DNA of 64,000 bases from Paenibacillus sp. PK3_47 (lineage in GTDB: Bacteria; Bacillota; Bacilli; Paenibacillales; Paenibacillaceae). The position numbers and the translations under genes were made by a program. The stretch is from positions 124,001 to 188,000 of the forward strand of contig NZ_CP026029.1 of the NCBI RefSeq assembly GCF_023520895.1, given 5' to 3'. How positions within the stretch are numbered: position 1 is the stretch's first letter; every line of letters starts with the position of its first letter. A model generated the notes under the pieces. It was not told where the DNA came from. It saw only the letters and a program-made list of their open reading frames with translations, and searched no databases. This document shows, piece after piece, positions 44,254 to 53,107 of the stretch.

Positions 44254-44784
44254 ATGGACATTCAAGAACAGCAAGCGTACATTCTCGGAACTCTGCTTAC
44301 GCTGGCTAACCGCCTTCAAGTGCTGGGCGATAAGCTGGACGAGCGGATCACCATGAAGCAGTGGCTGCTGGTTGCGGTCATTCTGAAGAGCGGTTCCACT
44401 TCACCGGCTTTAAGCGAAATCGCCGTAATGTTCGGCAGCTCCAGACAGAATGTAAAGAAGATGGTTCTCCTCCTGGAGAAACAAGGATTTGTCACCCTTG
44501 CCAAGGATGAACAGGATGCGCGGATTCTCCGCGTACGGCTGACGGATAAATGTATGGACTATTTTGGAGGCAGAAGCCGCGAAGAAACACAGTTCATGGA
44601 TGCTTTGTTTCAGACCTTTGGCGCCGAGCTGACGGGCGGCCTCTACAGCGGTCTGGTCCGGCTGCAGGAGAACATTGCCCAAATGGAAGCCAGTTCATCT
44701 CATGAGGAAAAAGGAGTGATAATTAATGGTTCTTCTGCTCAGTATTGCGGCTGTAATCGTGATGGGCTTGATTGTCTTCTTTAG
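44254..44784 (+). CDS. MarR-family transcriptional regulator
   Basis: 176 residues. Winged helix with PALSEIAVMFGSSRQNVKKMVLLLEKQGFVTLAKDEQDARILRVRLT, the MarR wing containing D-x-R. The C-terminus runs 59 bases into the next gene in another frame, giving a 20-residue tail (VIINGSSAQYCGC...) not expected in the family; an ancestral stop was probably lost. Diverges from the biotin operon; likely controls itself and the DUF6544 gene. Confidence 0.85.
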   Translation: MDIQEQQAYILGTLLTLANRLQVLGDKLDERITMKQWLLVAVILKSGSTSPALSEIAVMFGSSRQNVKKMVLLLEKQGFVTLAKDEQDARILRVRLTDKCMDYFGGRSREETQFMDALFQTFGAELTGGLYSGLVRLQENIAQMEASSSHEEKGVIINGSSAQYCGCNRDGLDCLL

Positions 44785-45559
44785 CATCCCTTACTCCAAA
44801 ACGAAAGCGGAATTCAGCCGGATGTCGTCCGCCAGGCTTGCTGATCATACCGCATCAAACGGTGTATTTACCAGGGAAGACTGGGCCGGTCTGCCGCTGC
44901 CCGTCAGGAGATATTTTGAAACCTCAGGCTTTACAGGCATGCCCAAAATGTCATCCATGAAGGCCGAATTCACACATGTGGAATTTATACTATCTGCTAA
45001 CAAACCCGCCATTTCCATAGATTACTCCCAATATAACTTTGTCCTGCAGCCTGACAGAATTGCTTTGATTGATACTTCCATGTATGGCGTCCCTTTTCAG
45101 GGGCTGGATTCTTATGTAAATGGTGCAGGCAGCATGAAAGGGGTTCTCGCCAAAACGTTTACGCTGTTTGATCAGCGCGGTCATGAGATGGACCAGGCCT
45201 GTCTGGTTACCTTCTTGTCGGAAGTTCTCTTACTGCCTGGTGCGGCATTACAGCATTATATCGGCTGGGAAGCTATTGACGATACCCAGGCCCGGGCCAC
45301 CATCACAAGCTACGGGATTTCCGCCAGCGGGATCTTTAGTTTCCGGGATAACGGGGAATGCCAGTCCTTCACTACTGATGACCGCACCGCTGTTGGAATG
45401 GACGGCTCCAAGCAGCAGGTGAAGTGGTCCGCCCGCCTTGGGAATTACAAAGTGATTAACGGCATCAGGCAGCCTACCCATCTGCAGGCAATTTGGCATT
45501 ATCCGGGCGGAGATCTTGTTTATTTTGACAGCCATAATCTTAAGGTGGAGTACCGCTGA
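44726..45559 (+). CDS. DUF6544-like membrane-anchored protein
   Basis: 277 residues with one N-terminal membrane helix (VLLLSIAAVIVMGLIVFFSI), then a lipocalin/beta-barrel-like domain including LPLPVRRYFETSGFTG and EVLLLPGAALQHYIGWEAIDDTQARATI, features of DUF6544. AAAGGAG lies nine bases before ATG, inside the MarR coding end. Function unknown. Confidence 0.75.
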   Translation: MVLLLSIAAVIVMGLIVFFSIPYSKTKAEFSRMSSARLADHTASNGVFTREDWAGLPLPVRRYFETSGFTGMPKMSSMKAEFTHVEFILSANKPAISIDYSQYNFVLQPDRIALIDTSMYGVPFQGLDSYVNGAGSMKGVLAKTFTLFDQRGHEMDQACLVTFLSEVLLLPGAALQHYIGWEAIDDTQARATITSYGISASGIFSFRDNGECQSFTTDDRTAVGMDGSKQQVKWSARLGNYKVINGIRQPTHLQAIWHYPGGDLVYFDSHNLKVEYR

Positions 45560-45562
45560 GCT

Positions 45563-46498
45563 TTAGCTTCCGCTTTCCGCCTGCATACGAAAATTCTTCT
45601 CTAATCCGTCCCAATTCGGCGTGGATACATTCGCCCGCTGCTTCCACCCTTGAAACGCAAGATTCAGACCTTCCAGTTCCTTAACAGTTCCGTCGATTTT
45701 CTGCGCTACGGGAAGTCTGTGGTATACCTTCAGGAACCAATACACCAGAGTCCGGTGCTGCCGGATCCACTTGGCTTGTGCAGCCGGGATTAACGGGTAC
45801 CCTAAAGCTTCCAATACTTTAAAACCCTCATCCATAGCGCCGATGATCTGCTGCAGGGTCTGTTTATCCCGCGCGAGCTTTTTAAAGTTGCCTTTAAAGG
45901 CAAACGCGGCGAAATTCAGCGGCACAATAGGAATCACATGGTTTTTAAGCCAAGCATCCATATTCTCCTGGACCGTTATTTTATATTTTGTATGTTTAAA
46001 AGCTTTGTCCAGCAAAGGCAGAAAGGGTACCACTCCGTCAAGGCTGCCAAGCACCATCTGCCCGCCTGCTCGGACAGCGACCATCCGGTCCTTTTCCCTT
46101 ATCCCCCCGCTTAACTGAAATCCGAACGCAATGTTTTTGTCTGTACGGCTATGTTCTTTTATATAACTCTGCATTTGATGCGCTTCCGTATTGTTACCTA
46201 CCAGGACAATGTTGCTGCTGCGGTTCTCTGCAAGAACCGGTAGTACCGCCGGAAAGTCTGTAAATTTCATCACTACAAAAATCAAATCATAGCTCTCCTC
46301 CGGAGAAAGGGTCTGGCTCACCTTCACCCTGTCTGACGTTGTCTTCAGCTGAAAATAATGACGTATCACTATTCCGTCCCTCTTCAATTCCTCCGCCCGC
46401 TTCCCCCTGGCCAGCACCGTCACATCATTTCCTCCGCGTACCAATACATGTGCCAGATAACTCCCGAGAACCCCTGCTCCATACACCAAAATTTTCAT
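45563..46498 (-). CDS. Ketopantoate reductase-like (PanE/ApbA) oxidoreductase
   Basis: 311 residues. NADPH loop MKILVYGAGVLGSYLAHVL, then KFTDFPAVLPVL and VGNNTEAHQM in the substrate domain, and ENMDAWLKNHVIPI, where PanE has its catalytic Lys and Asn. It is related to but distinct from pantothenate-pathway PanE, and no pan genes are nearby. Divergent from a TetR regulator with a palindrome between. Confidence 0.82.
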   Translation of the reverse strand: MKILVYGAGVLGSYLAHVLVRGGNDVTVLARGKRAEELKRDGIVIRHYFQLKTTSDRVKVSQTLSPEESYDLIFVVMKFTDFPAVLPVLAENRSSNIVLVGNNTEAHQMQSYIKEHSRTDKNIAFGFQLSGGIREKDRMVAVRAGGQMVLGSLDGVVPFLPLLDKAFKHTKYKITVQENMDAWLKNHVIPIVPLNFAAFAFKGNFKKLARDKQTLQQIIGAMDEGFKVLEALGYPLIPAAQAKWIRQHRTLVYWFLKVYHRLPVAQKIDGTVKELEGLNLAFQGWKQRANVSTPNWDGLEKNFRMQAESGS

Positions 46499-46599
46499 AT
46501 TTGCACCTCGTTAATTTATTGAACATTTGTTGTTTTTCATTCATTTGTCCAATATAATTCAAGGTACTAAGGTCTTCAATCGTTAATATCAGCGATTAT

Positions 46600-46613
46600 G
46601 TTGGTTAACCAAC
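46600..46613. promoter_or_regulatory. Palindromic TetR operator
   Basis: GTTGGTTAACCAAC, a perfect 14-bp palindrome between the divergent reductase (46498) and TetR (46673) genes. Confidence 0.65.
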
Positions 46614-46672
46614 AATCAGGACCTAACCGTTGAACATCTCGTAACTATATTAAAAAAGGGGTCAGATTACTC

Positions 46673-47275
46673 ATGGACCGGCGCATCAAAAAGAGCCAGG
46701 ATGCTATTATGGAAGCCTTAATCAGCTTAATGGCCGAAAAGGATTTTGAAAAAATAACGATCAATGAAATAGCAGAACGTGCAGACGTAAACCGGGGAAC
46801 CGTGTATGCCCACTACACCGATAAATACAATTTGCTGGAGCTGTGTGTCGAGACCCGTCTGGACCAGCTCATTGAGAGCTGCATGCCGGTTGACGGTGTT
46901 ATGGTTGAGGGTGTTATGCCCAGTGCTTCACGCTCCTCCATTCTTCAAGTGTTCCAGATGCTGGAGCAGAATCACCTGTTCTATTCCACTTTACTGACCT
47001 CCAAAGGTGTCCCTGCGTTCAAAAAACGTCTGCAGGACATGATGATCCAGAGCATCCGGCAGCAGCTTGCAGACATTCATGACAATCTCCCGGTACAACA
47101 GGAGGTCATGGCACAATTCCTGGCTTCAGCAATCGTTGGCGTTGTGGAATGGTGGTTCACCCAGCCGCAGCGCTGCTCTGCAGAAGAGATTACGGAACAG
47201 CTATGGTCACTGCTGCAGCTGAATCAGATGATTCCGGGTGCAATGCCGGCAAAGCAGTCTGCTCCCGTTACCTGA
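46673..47275 (+). CDS. TetR-family transcriptional regulator
   Basis: 200 residues. Helix-turn-helix in ITINEIAERADVNRGTVYAHYTDKYNLLELCVE (residues about 25-57), then a helical effector domain. It probably represses itself and the divergent reductase gene from the palindrome at 46600. The 3' end overlaps the convergent DUF4179 gene by eight bases. Confidence 0.88.
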   Translation: MDRRIKKSQDAIMEALISLMAEKDFEKITINEIAERADVNRGTVYAHYTDKYNLLELCVETRLDQLIESCMPVDGVMVEGVMPSASRSSILQVFQMLEQNHLFYSTLLTSKGVPAFKKRLQDMMIQSIRQQLADIHDNLPVQQEVMAQFLASAIVGVVEWWFTQPQRCSAEEITEQLWSLLQLNQMIPGAMPAKQSAPVT

Positions 47276-48554
47276 CAGGGATCTCTAAGGTTTTATTATA
47301 TTCCTTCATAAAATGCATCCCCCCGATGACAAGATATTCAGGTTCAGCTGAGGTGTCGAAGATCAAGGTGCGTTCCTTCACAATCGTTGCGTCCTCCAGC
47401 TTCTCCAGCAGTTGGTTAACCGTTGTCTGCAGCCCGGTAAGCTCATTTCCGGCTTTTACAGATACGTCATCCAGCATTACATCCTCTTCAGTAGCAATTG
47501 TAATCTCAGTGCCGGCTGAGGTTGTCGTTACATTCCGCACCCACAGGCTGCGGCCGGAAATAGACACCGGTTCCTCATTCACGGCAGTGAGGTCAAGCTG
47601 CTCATCCAGCTTTTGATAACCGGCAAATTCCTTGACGGTCAGCTCCAGCGATTCCAGCGGTTCAGGCAGAGCGTCGTAACGGAGCTCGAAGCTGCTTTTA
47701 CCCAGTGATGAACGGTTTCCGCTGCCCAATAACTCAATTGGCTTTCCGTTCGCCATTAATTCAATGCCGTGCAGGGCATGATTAACCCGGTCAATATTCC
47801 CGGCATTCAAGGTTCCTTTAATCAATGTCATGGTCGGCGTCGCAGTAAGAGAGCGGAAGTTAATACTGCCATTATCCACTTTAACGGTATGCCTGATAGA
47901 CTGCTTGATTTGCGTCTGCATTGCCTGATCCGGACGATAAGGAAATGTGATTTTCAGCTCGCTCATCTGATTGTTCTGCACCCGCTGCCACAAGTGCAGG
48001 GTTAATTTTTTGGCAAACGGATTAACCGGCTCATAAACCATCGTCCCCTTCTCCTCCGTCCGTTCCTCATTCAAAATGGCGGTTCCGTTCTCAGCATTAG
48101 AATCCGTCCAAAACCCTGTAACCCTTGAGCCGTTAAACATCAAGCCGCTGTCCTCAACGCCTGCCGGATTGGACAAACGGTAATACACGATCAGCTGATT
48201 CTCATCTGACATGATCCCTTCAATAACAAGCGTTGATCCGTCTGCCAGTGTAGTTGTCCGGTCAATGGCCTGCCCCATCCCGGCATCGTTCAGCTTCTGC
48301 AGCGTTCCGGTCATGATCTCATCGTACCCGAGCAGCTTTTTGCCGTAGTAAGCGAATGCATTGTAATTATTGCTGACAACGAATAGAATCACCACAGCAA
48401 CCACGGCAGCAGACCATCTTGGAAGCTTCTTTTTCCTTTTTACCGGGGCAGCCGGGTTCAGCGCATTTCGCAGCCTCTGTTCCAGATCATCTGGTGCTGT
48501 TATGGATTCCATCCGCCGCTGCTCTTCTTCCAGCCGTTGTTCGACGTTATGCAC
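47268..48554 (-). CDS. DUF4179 anti-sigma-like membrane protein
   Basis: 428 residues. N-terminal cytoplasmic segment (residues 1-48), one membrane helix (WSAAVVAVVILFVVSNNY), then a large extracellular beta-rich region of DUF4179/DUF5643 type (GIMSDENQLIVYYRLSNP). Such proteins partner the ECF sigma factor encoded just upstream and act as its membrane-bound antagonist. GTG 48554 follows GGAGGTG by six bases and overlaps the sigma stop. Confidence 0.82.
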   Translation of the reverse strand: MHNVEQRLEEEQRRMESITAPDDLEQRLRNALNPAAPVKRKKKLPRWSAAVVAVVILFVVSNNYNAFAYYGKKLLGYDEIMTGTLQKLNDAGMGQAIDRTTTLADGSTLVIEGIMSDENQLIVYYRLSNPAGVEDSGLMFNGSRVTGFWTDSNAENGTAILNEERTEEKGTMVYEPVNPFAKKLTLHLWQRVQNNQMSELKITFPYRPDQAMQTQIKQSIRHTVKVDNGSINFRSLTATPTMTLIKGTLNAGNIDRVNHALHGIELMANGKPIELLGSGNRSSLGKSSFELRYDALPEPLESLELTVKEFAGYQKLDEQLDLTAVNEEPVSISGRSLWVRNVTTTSAGTEITIATEEDVMLDDVSVKAGNELTGLQTTVNQLLEKLEDATIVKERTLIFDTSAEPEYLVIGGMHFMKEYNKTLEIPVR

Positions 48555-49098
48555 GTGGATCACCTCCAAGATGAAGTCTTAGCTTTTTTAGTCCCTGAAA
48601 AATTCTCGATTTCACCGTTCCAACCGGAACCCCGGTTATATCTGCTATCGTACGATGGTCAAGGTCATGCAAATATTTCAGCTGAATCGCTTCTCTCTGC
48701 TCCGCATTGATCTGCTGCAGCATCTCCTGGAGATCCATTTGCTGCTCACTGCTGCTGTAGGAATCCGCTGCCGGAGTATTTGCTGTTCCGAGTCGCTCTG
48801 CCGCCGTATAATCCTCCAGGAGGACCAGCTTGTTCCGCTTTTTCAGCAAGGATTTGCAGCTGTTCACGAGAATCGTCTTGCTCCAGCTGCGGAAGGCCTC
48901 TTCCCGTTTCAGCTGACCGATCTTCTCATACAGCGTGACAATCATGTCCTCCATGGCATCCATCGCATCGTGCGAATTCCCCATGTATGTATAAGCCAGC
49001 CTATAATAAATGTCCTTCTCGGACATAATCAGCTGAAGCAGCGCTTCTTTGTTTCCTTTTTTCGCTTGTTTCACCAGCCGGGCATCCGTCAACACCAT
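48547..49098 (-). CDS. ECF-type RNA polymerase sigma factor
   Basis: 183 residues. Region 2 (KDIYYRLAYTYMGNSHDAMDAMEDMIVTLYEKIGQLKREEAFRSW) and region 4 (REAIQLKYLHDLDHRTIADITGVPVGTVKSRIFQGLKKLRLHL) are both clear. Paired with the membrane protein gene at 47268 by an eight-base overlap. ATG 49098 has GGGGAG seven bases upstream. Confidence 0.9.
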   Translation of the reverse strand: MVLTDARLVKQAKKGNKEALLQLIMSEKDIYYRLAYTYMGNSHDAMDAMEDMIVTLYEKIGQLKREEAFRSWSKTILVNSCKSLLKKRNKLVLLEDYTAAERLGTANTPAADSYSSSEQQMDLQEMLQQINAEQREAIQLKYLHDLDHRTIADITGVPVGTVKSRIFQGLKKLRLHLGGDPRA

Positions 49099-49191
49099 CA
49101 CCTCTCTCCCCTCTAAGAGTCACGGGTACCGCTAAAAGTTCATTGTCTCGGAAATTAGTTTCTTGTGCAATGCCGGAGAATAGGCGTTCAT

Positions 49192-49215
49192 AAAAAAAGC
49201 CTGCCATCGGCAGAC
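49192..49215 (-). terminator. Terminator of the phosphotransferase gene
   Basis: GCCTGCC-ATC-GGCAGAC with one mispair; on the minus strand seven T follow. Confidence 0.75.
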
Positions 49216-49256
49216 TGAGTTAAAACGGAAGAAATGTATTTATGAACTGCATTTAT

Positions 49257-50228
49257 TCACTGGATAAACTGCAATACACGCTGACAGTGATATTCCGCTA
49301 AGCCCTTTGCAAATTGCTGATCCGGAAAGCCGCGGTGAAGCAGCTTCAAACCGGCCGAGATTAAAGAAATATGCTGGTGCAGCCGGTAAAATTGCATTCT
49401 GTCCGGATCAAGCGCTTCACTCTTGAGGTACCGGTAGTATTCCCCGAACCGGAGATCGAGAAAACAGTGCTCGTACTCCATATCGAAGAACATTGCACCC
49501 TCAATATCAATTAAATAGGGCTCCAGCTTCTCATTAAACAGGATATGGTCCGGACCCAGCTCGCCGTGGATGAATCTGTACTGTCTTCTAGGCTTTATTT
49601 TCTCTGCAAATTTGTATAAGGTATTCAGCAATTTCGGCCGGTTAGCCCGGATTTCATCGATATATTGCACGCTATAGGCCAGCTGTACTTCAGCATTCTT
49701 CACATGTAACAGATGGCATTCCGGTGACTGGATTAATGGAGCATTTAGTTTCCCGTAAGCTTCCCGCACATCACCATGCATTTTGGCCAATAGTTCCCCA
49801 ATCCGTTCCAGTAAAAGAGCTTTACCGGGATCATCCTCGCTTTGCAAGTACTCTTCCGCGTTTTGTCCAGGCACACATTCAACGAATGCATAATCAAATG
49901 AATAATGGTCTCTCTTCGAATTCAATTCGTAGAGTGCCGGTGTCCGAATTCCTTGCCCAGTAAGGTATCTGTTATTCGCCTGAAACAAATCACTTCCGTA
50001 GGACCGCTCCTCATTCCTCTGCCCTGCCAGCTCTTCCTGAAAATAGCTTTTAGAGGGATCTCAAACATACAGCACGCAAGAAAAGCCATTGCTGCAGTCC
50101 ACCTTATAGACTACTTTTTGTGCACCGCCATGCAGGTTAGATACATTTACTACACTATAGCCGGAACCAAAAATACTCCTGATATTCTCCTGTAAATCTG
50201 CGGGAGTAAGGTGGCTAGTCATTGACAT
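49257..50228 (-). pseudogene. APH-family phosphotransferase gene with in-frame TGA
   Basis: 324 codons in one frame from ATG 50228 (GGAG ten bases upstream) to 49257, broken by TGA at 50061-50063 (codon 56). The missing first part supplies the nucleotide-binding strands (NVSNLHGGAQKVVYKVDC); the stop falls in CVLYV-x-DPSKSYFQEE, where a Trp (TGG to TGA) would be natural. Downstream, FIHGELGPDHIL and YLIDIEGAMFFDME are the catalytic and metal motifs of the aminoglycoside/homoserine-kinase-type phosphotransferase fold, in the HGE variant. The substrate is unknown. Confidence 0.85.
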
Positions 50229-50300
50229 TTGAGCAGCACTCCATTGTCTATATATTCGCCGGCCGGCAATCCAACTGTATAAAAAATCCAGCCAAAAGTA

Positions 50301-50329
50301 TAGACTATTCTTTTACGCTCTGCTATGAT
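50301..50329 (+). promoter_or_regulatory. Candidate promoter for a short RNA
   Basis: TAGACT, exactly 17 bp, then TATGAT. It points away from the phosphotransferase gene into a stretch with no open frame, followed 35 bp later by a strong terminator. Confidence 0.45.
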
Positions 50330-50335
50330 GTTGAA

Positions 50336-50397
50336 TAAGGTCTTGATAAAAATACGTATACATAATCCTTCGGAACCCGCTTCCGGAGGATTTTTTT
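50336..50397 (+). ncRNA. Putative ~60-nt small RNA ending in a strong terminator
   Basis: After the promoter at 50301 a roughly 30-base leader is followed by ATCCTTCGGAA-CCCGC-TTCCGGAGGAT, eleven pairs with one G-T, and seven T. No gene on the plus strand lies upstream to need this terminator, so a short independent transcript is the simplest reading. The terminator is very likely real; the RNA is inferred. Confidence 0.4.
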
Positions 50398-50446
50398 ATC
50401 CGTTAAGGTATATCCCCAACACTTTGTCTGCGAGTGATAAAACACG

Positions 50447-50633
50447 CTAAATGGAATTTCTCCACCTAATTCTGCGGATAGCTCCTTAAAGACGATGCTA
50501 GTGGGAATAACTCCTGCTAATTATCCTAATTTCGCTGTCCGGGTAGCGTATCGCCTGAAGTAAGCGGCATCATTCCAACTAATTGCTGTTTTTGATCAGA
50601 ATTAATAAAATTAGCGGGAGTAAATCCAATTAA
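50447..50633. repeat. Four-palindrome intergenic element, family II copy D (187 bp)
   Basis: 23-nt units (CTAAATGGA/TCCACCTAA type) start at 50447, 50498, 50560 and 50611, spacings 51, 62 and 51, identical to copy C. Units 1-2 are forward, units 3-4 inverted. It lies between the putative RNA and the unknown gene ending at 50675. Confidence 0.85.
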
Positions 50634-50674
50634 TCACTCTGATCACAAGTTCATAGTTAACCTCACGAACCTTA

Positions 50675-51136
50675 CTAATCCCAATAGTTAAATATAACCT
50701 CACCAATCGTAGCAGGCTTCCAGTAACGGAGCATTCTCTGCTCATAATCCCGTAACGAAACGGTATCCGCTGAAGTCAGGGGTGTATCAAGTAACATTTG
50801 CGGCAGTATTTTATAGGAAAAAAAAGTATGATCTGCTGTCCCCAAATTTATATCTATAAACTCGATTCCGGCGTAGTCCGCCACAGCTGCAAATGCCACG
50901 AATGGGTACACCGAATGGAGCAATACACTAAACGGGCCGCCTAAGCTGCTGCTGACTTGATAGGTATAAAAGCTTTTTCTTACCAACGAAAGCTCTTTAT
51001 GAACAATTTCCGCTCCTAACGTGCTAACCAGAGGGTAAACCCATGCCTCGAACGGCTTGATATCCTGCTGTCCAAAATCATCGCGGGAGGCACTAAAACC
51101 GGTTATGCCCGGCTTCATAATCTCGTTAATATTCAT
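50675..51136 (-). CDS. Protein of unknown function
   Basis: 153 residues with no signal peptide. Contains FEAWVYPLVSTLGAEIVHKEL and a hydrophobic VLLHSVYPFVAFAAVADYAG stretch, probably buried beta-strands in a soluble fold. I do not recognise it. GGAG lies a few bases before ATG. It follows the LysR gene by 16 bases, so it may share its transcript. Confidence 0.62.
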   Translation of the reverse strand: MNINEIMKPGITGFSASRDDFGQQDIKPFEAWVYPLVSTLGAEIVHKELSLVRKSFYTYQVSSSLGGPFSVLLHSVYPFVAFAAVADYAGIEFIDINLGTADHTFFSYKILPQMLLDTPLTSADTVSLRDYEQRMLRYWKPATIGEVIFNYWD

Positions 51137-51152
51137 AAGAATTTCTCCATAA

Positions 51153-52016
51153 TTAGTTTAAAAAATCTACAGCCTCCAGAGCAAAAGCCGCAGCTGCGGG
51201 TGTAATCTTTTCCCGGGAACGGACAGCCAGCGCCACCTCACGGCTAAGAGGCTCAGTAAGCTGCCTTACGGTAACTTTTGCCGGAGAAGCCGGCAGGATC
51301 ATGGAAGGAACGATAGTCACGCCCATCCCTGCCTCGACCATTGAGATGACCGTGGAGTTCTCCGCCACCTGATAACGTGCATCCAGGTTAAGCCCCTTCT
51401 GCTGAAAAGCATCCAGTACCGTCTTCTCACAGCCCGAACTTAAGAGGATAAACGGTTCATTTTCAAGCTGCTCTATAGAAATTATTTCCTGCTGTCCTAG
51501 TGCATGATCTGGAGGAAGGACAATTACGTAGGGGTCTTTTACCATCTGCAAAATATCCAAATCCGGGCCTGAATGAACCAGAAACCCGAGATCGACCGCG
51601 CCATCCCTGATCCAGGCTTCAACTTCCGCATAATTCCCTTCAAACAAAACCAGCTCAATGCCCGGAAAGCGGGCACGAAACGTCTGGAACAGCTCAGGAA
51701 TCCTGCTCGCCGCGAAGCTCGGAAAAGCCCCGACCCGTACCGTACCGCTCTGCAGGCTTTTTCCTGATGCCGCCACCTGGCTGATCAGCCCGGTCTGGCG
51801 GATAATTTCACGGGCATGAAGCAGAATTTGCTCTCCTGCCTCCGTTAATGTCACCCCGGTGCGGCTGCGCGTAAAGAGAAGGACACCCAGCTCTTTCTCC
51901 AAATCCGCAATCGTATGGCTGACGCCGGATTGGCTCGACAGCAGCTTTTCCCCTGCTTTTGTGAAGCTGCCTGTCTCGGCAACAGCAAGCAAAATCTCCA
52001 ATTGCAGCAGCGTCAT
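51153..52016 (-). CDS. LysR-family transcriptional regulator
   Basis: 287 residues from ATG 52016 (AGGGAG eight bases upstream). The N-terminal helix-turn-helix is TGSFTKAGEKLLSSQSGVSHTIADLEKELGVLLFTRSRTGVTLT, followed by a periplasmic-binding-like effector domain. Divergent from the PhzF gene at 52135, which it probably regulates. Confidence 0.9.
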   Translation of the reverse strand: MTLLQLEILLAVAETGSFTKAGEKLLSSQSGVSHTIADLEKELGVLLFTRSRTGVTLTEAGEQILLHAREIIRQTGLISQVAASGKSLQSGTVRVGAFPSFAASRIPELFQTFRARFPGIELVLFEGNYAEVEAWIRDGAVDLGFLVHSGPDLDILQMVKDPYVIVLPPDHALGQQEIISIEQLENEPFILLSSGCEKTVLDAFQQKGLNLDARYQVAENSTVISMVEAGMGVTIVPSMILPASPAKVTVRQLTEPLSREVALAVRSREKITPAAAAFALEAVDFLN

Positions 52017-52035
52017 CTCTCTTGCTCCCTTCCGG

Positions 52036-52053
52036 CATGAACTTTTGTTCATG
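52036..52053. promoter_or_regulatory. 18-bp inverted repeat between LysR and PhzF
   Basis: CATGAAC-TTTT-GTTCATG, perfect 7-bp arms, 20 bp upstream of the LysR start. It is a plausible site for LysR binding on the divergent promoter. Confidence 0.5.
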
Positions 52054-52134
52054 AATGGTATGGTAAAACATCATTTTACTTGCGGCACGGACTCTTATAC
52101 GATGAGATCAATAATATTAAGGAGGCACATTATA

Positions 52135-53040
52135 TTGAAACAGATCTCTGTATATCACGTGGATGCTTTTACTGAGCGTCCGTTCGCGGGAAACCCCGCC
52201 GGTGTCATTCCGGATGCCGGCAGTTTAACTGTAACCCAAATGCAGCAAGTCGCCAATGAGCTAAATCTGCCGGAGTCCGCTTTCCTGCTGCCTCCTGTTG
52301 ACCCGCAAGCAGATTACCGGATCCGCTACTTCACACCGCAGGAGGAGATCAATTTCTGCGGACACGCGACAGTCGGTTCCTCCTGGCTGCTTGCGGCTAA
52401 GTACGGCTGGACTGAAAAAGCCAAACCAATCGTCTTTGAAACCAACGTCGGGCTGATTCCGGTCACAATCGGCAGCAGCGGCGACAGCTTCGGCGGAGTA
52501 ACCATGACGCAGGTTTCGCCGAAGGTCTCGGAGATCCATGTTGAACATGCGGAAATTGCTGAACTGCTGGGCATTCCCGCCGGTCAGCTGGATACCCGGT
52601 TCCCCGTGAAGCTGGCGAGTACCGGCAACTGGCATTTGATTGTTCCGGTGAAGACGCACGCAGCTATTGATGCCGCCCGGCCAGATCTGGCGCAGCTTGC
52701 TGCTCACAACAAGAAGCATGGCATCAGCACCACCCATCTCTTTACTTTTGACGGAAAGCCGGGCTTTGACCTCTACACCCGGGATTTTGCCCCTGCCATA
52801 GGTATAGCGGAAGATCCGGTAACAGGAGCAGCAAACGGGGCGCTGGCCGGTTATCTTATTTTAGAAAATATACTAGGCAGACAAGAGACGCATAACCTTA
52901 TTATTGGTCAGGGAGATGCCATCGGCCGTCCGGGAACGCTGTATGTAACGATTGAGCCAACAGATTCGGATGCAGTGATTAAAGTTGGAGGATTTGCCCA
53001 TGTGACGCTGGAAGGGGTTCTGCGGTTAGGTGACAGTTAA
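52135..53040 (+). CDS. PhzF-family isomerase/epimerase (intact)
   Basis: 301 residues from TTG 52135, with GGAGG nine bases upstream. The earlier in-frame codons from 51859 run through the LysR gene and are spurious. Motifs: QISVYHVDAFTERPFAGNPAGV, catalytic Glu in LNLPESAFLL, and EDPVTGAANGALAGYL. The family includes PhzF and proteins of unknown substrate. Its divergence from LysR suggests induced expression. Compare the broken relative at 35174. Confidence 0.88.
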   Translation: MKQISVYHVDAFTERPFAGNPAGVIPDAGSLTVTQMQQVANELNLPESAFLLPPVDPQADYRIRYFTPQEEINFCGHATVGSSWLLAAKYGWTEKAKPIVFETNVGLIPVTIGSSGDSFGGVTMTQVSPKVSEIHVEHAEIAELLGIPAGQLDTRFPVKLASTGNWHLIVPVKTHAAIDAARPDLAQLAAHNKKHGISTTHLFTFDGKPGFDLYTRDFAPAIGIAEDPVTGAANGALAGYLILENILGRQETHNLIIGQGDAIGRPGTLYVTIEPTDSDAVIKVGGFAHVTLEGVLRLGDS

Positions 53041-53054
53041 ATTCTGAAGAGGTT

Positions 53055-53092
53055 CCAAAGAAGAGCGGTCCGCTCTTCTTTGGCTTTTTTTT
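53055..53092 (+). terminator. Strong terminator of the PhzF gene
   Basis: CCAAAGAAGAGCGG pairs base for base with CCGCTCTTCTTTGG (14 bp) followed by eight T. Also usable by convergent minus-strand transcripts. Confidence 0.92.
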
Positions 53093-53107
53093 CAAACAGT
53101 ATGTGAT

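Noticed and set aside
49102..49145. ECF-type autoregulatory promoter of the sigma gene
   Set aside because: A TGAAC and a CGTGA element exist on the minus strand but are separated by about 13 bp, shorter than the usual ECF spacer of about 16, so I do not call it.
51859..52134. Upstream extension of the PhzF gene
   Set aside because: The frame crosses the LysR gene antisense; TTG 52135 with GGAGG nine bases upstream gives the family's normal N-terminus.
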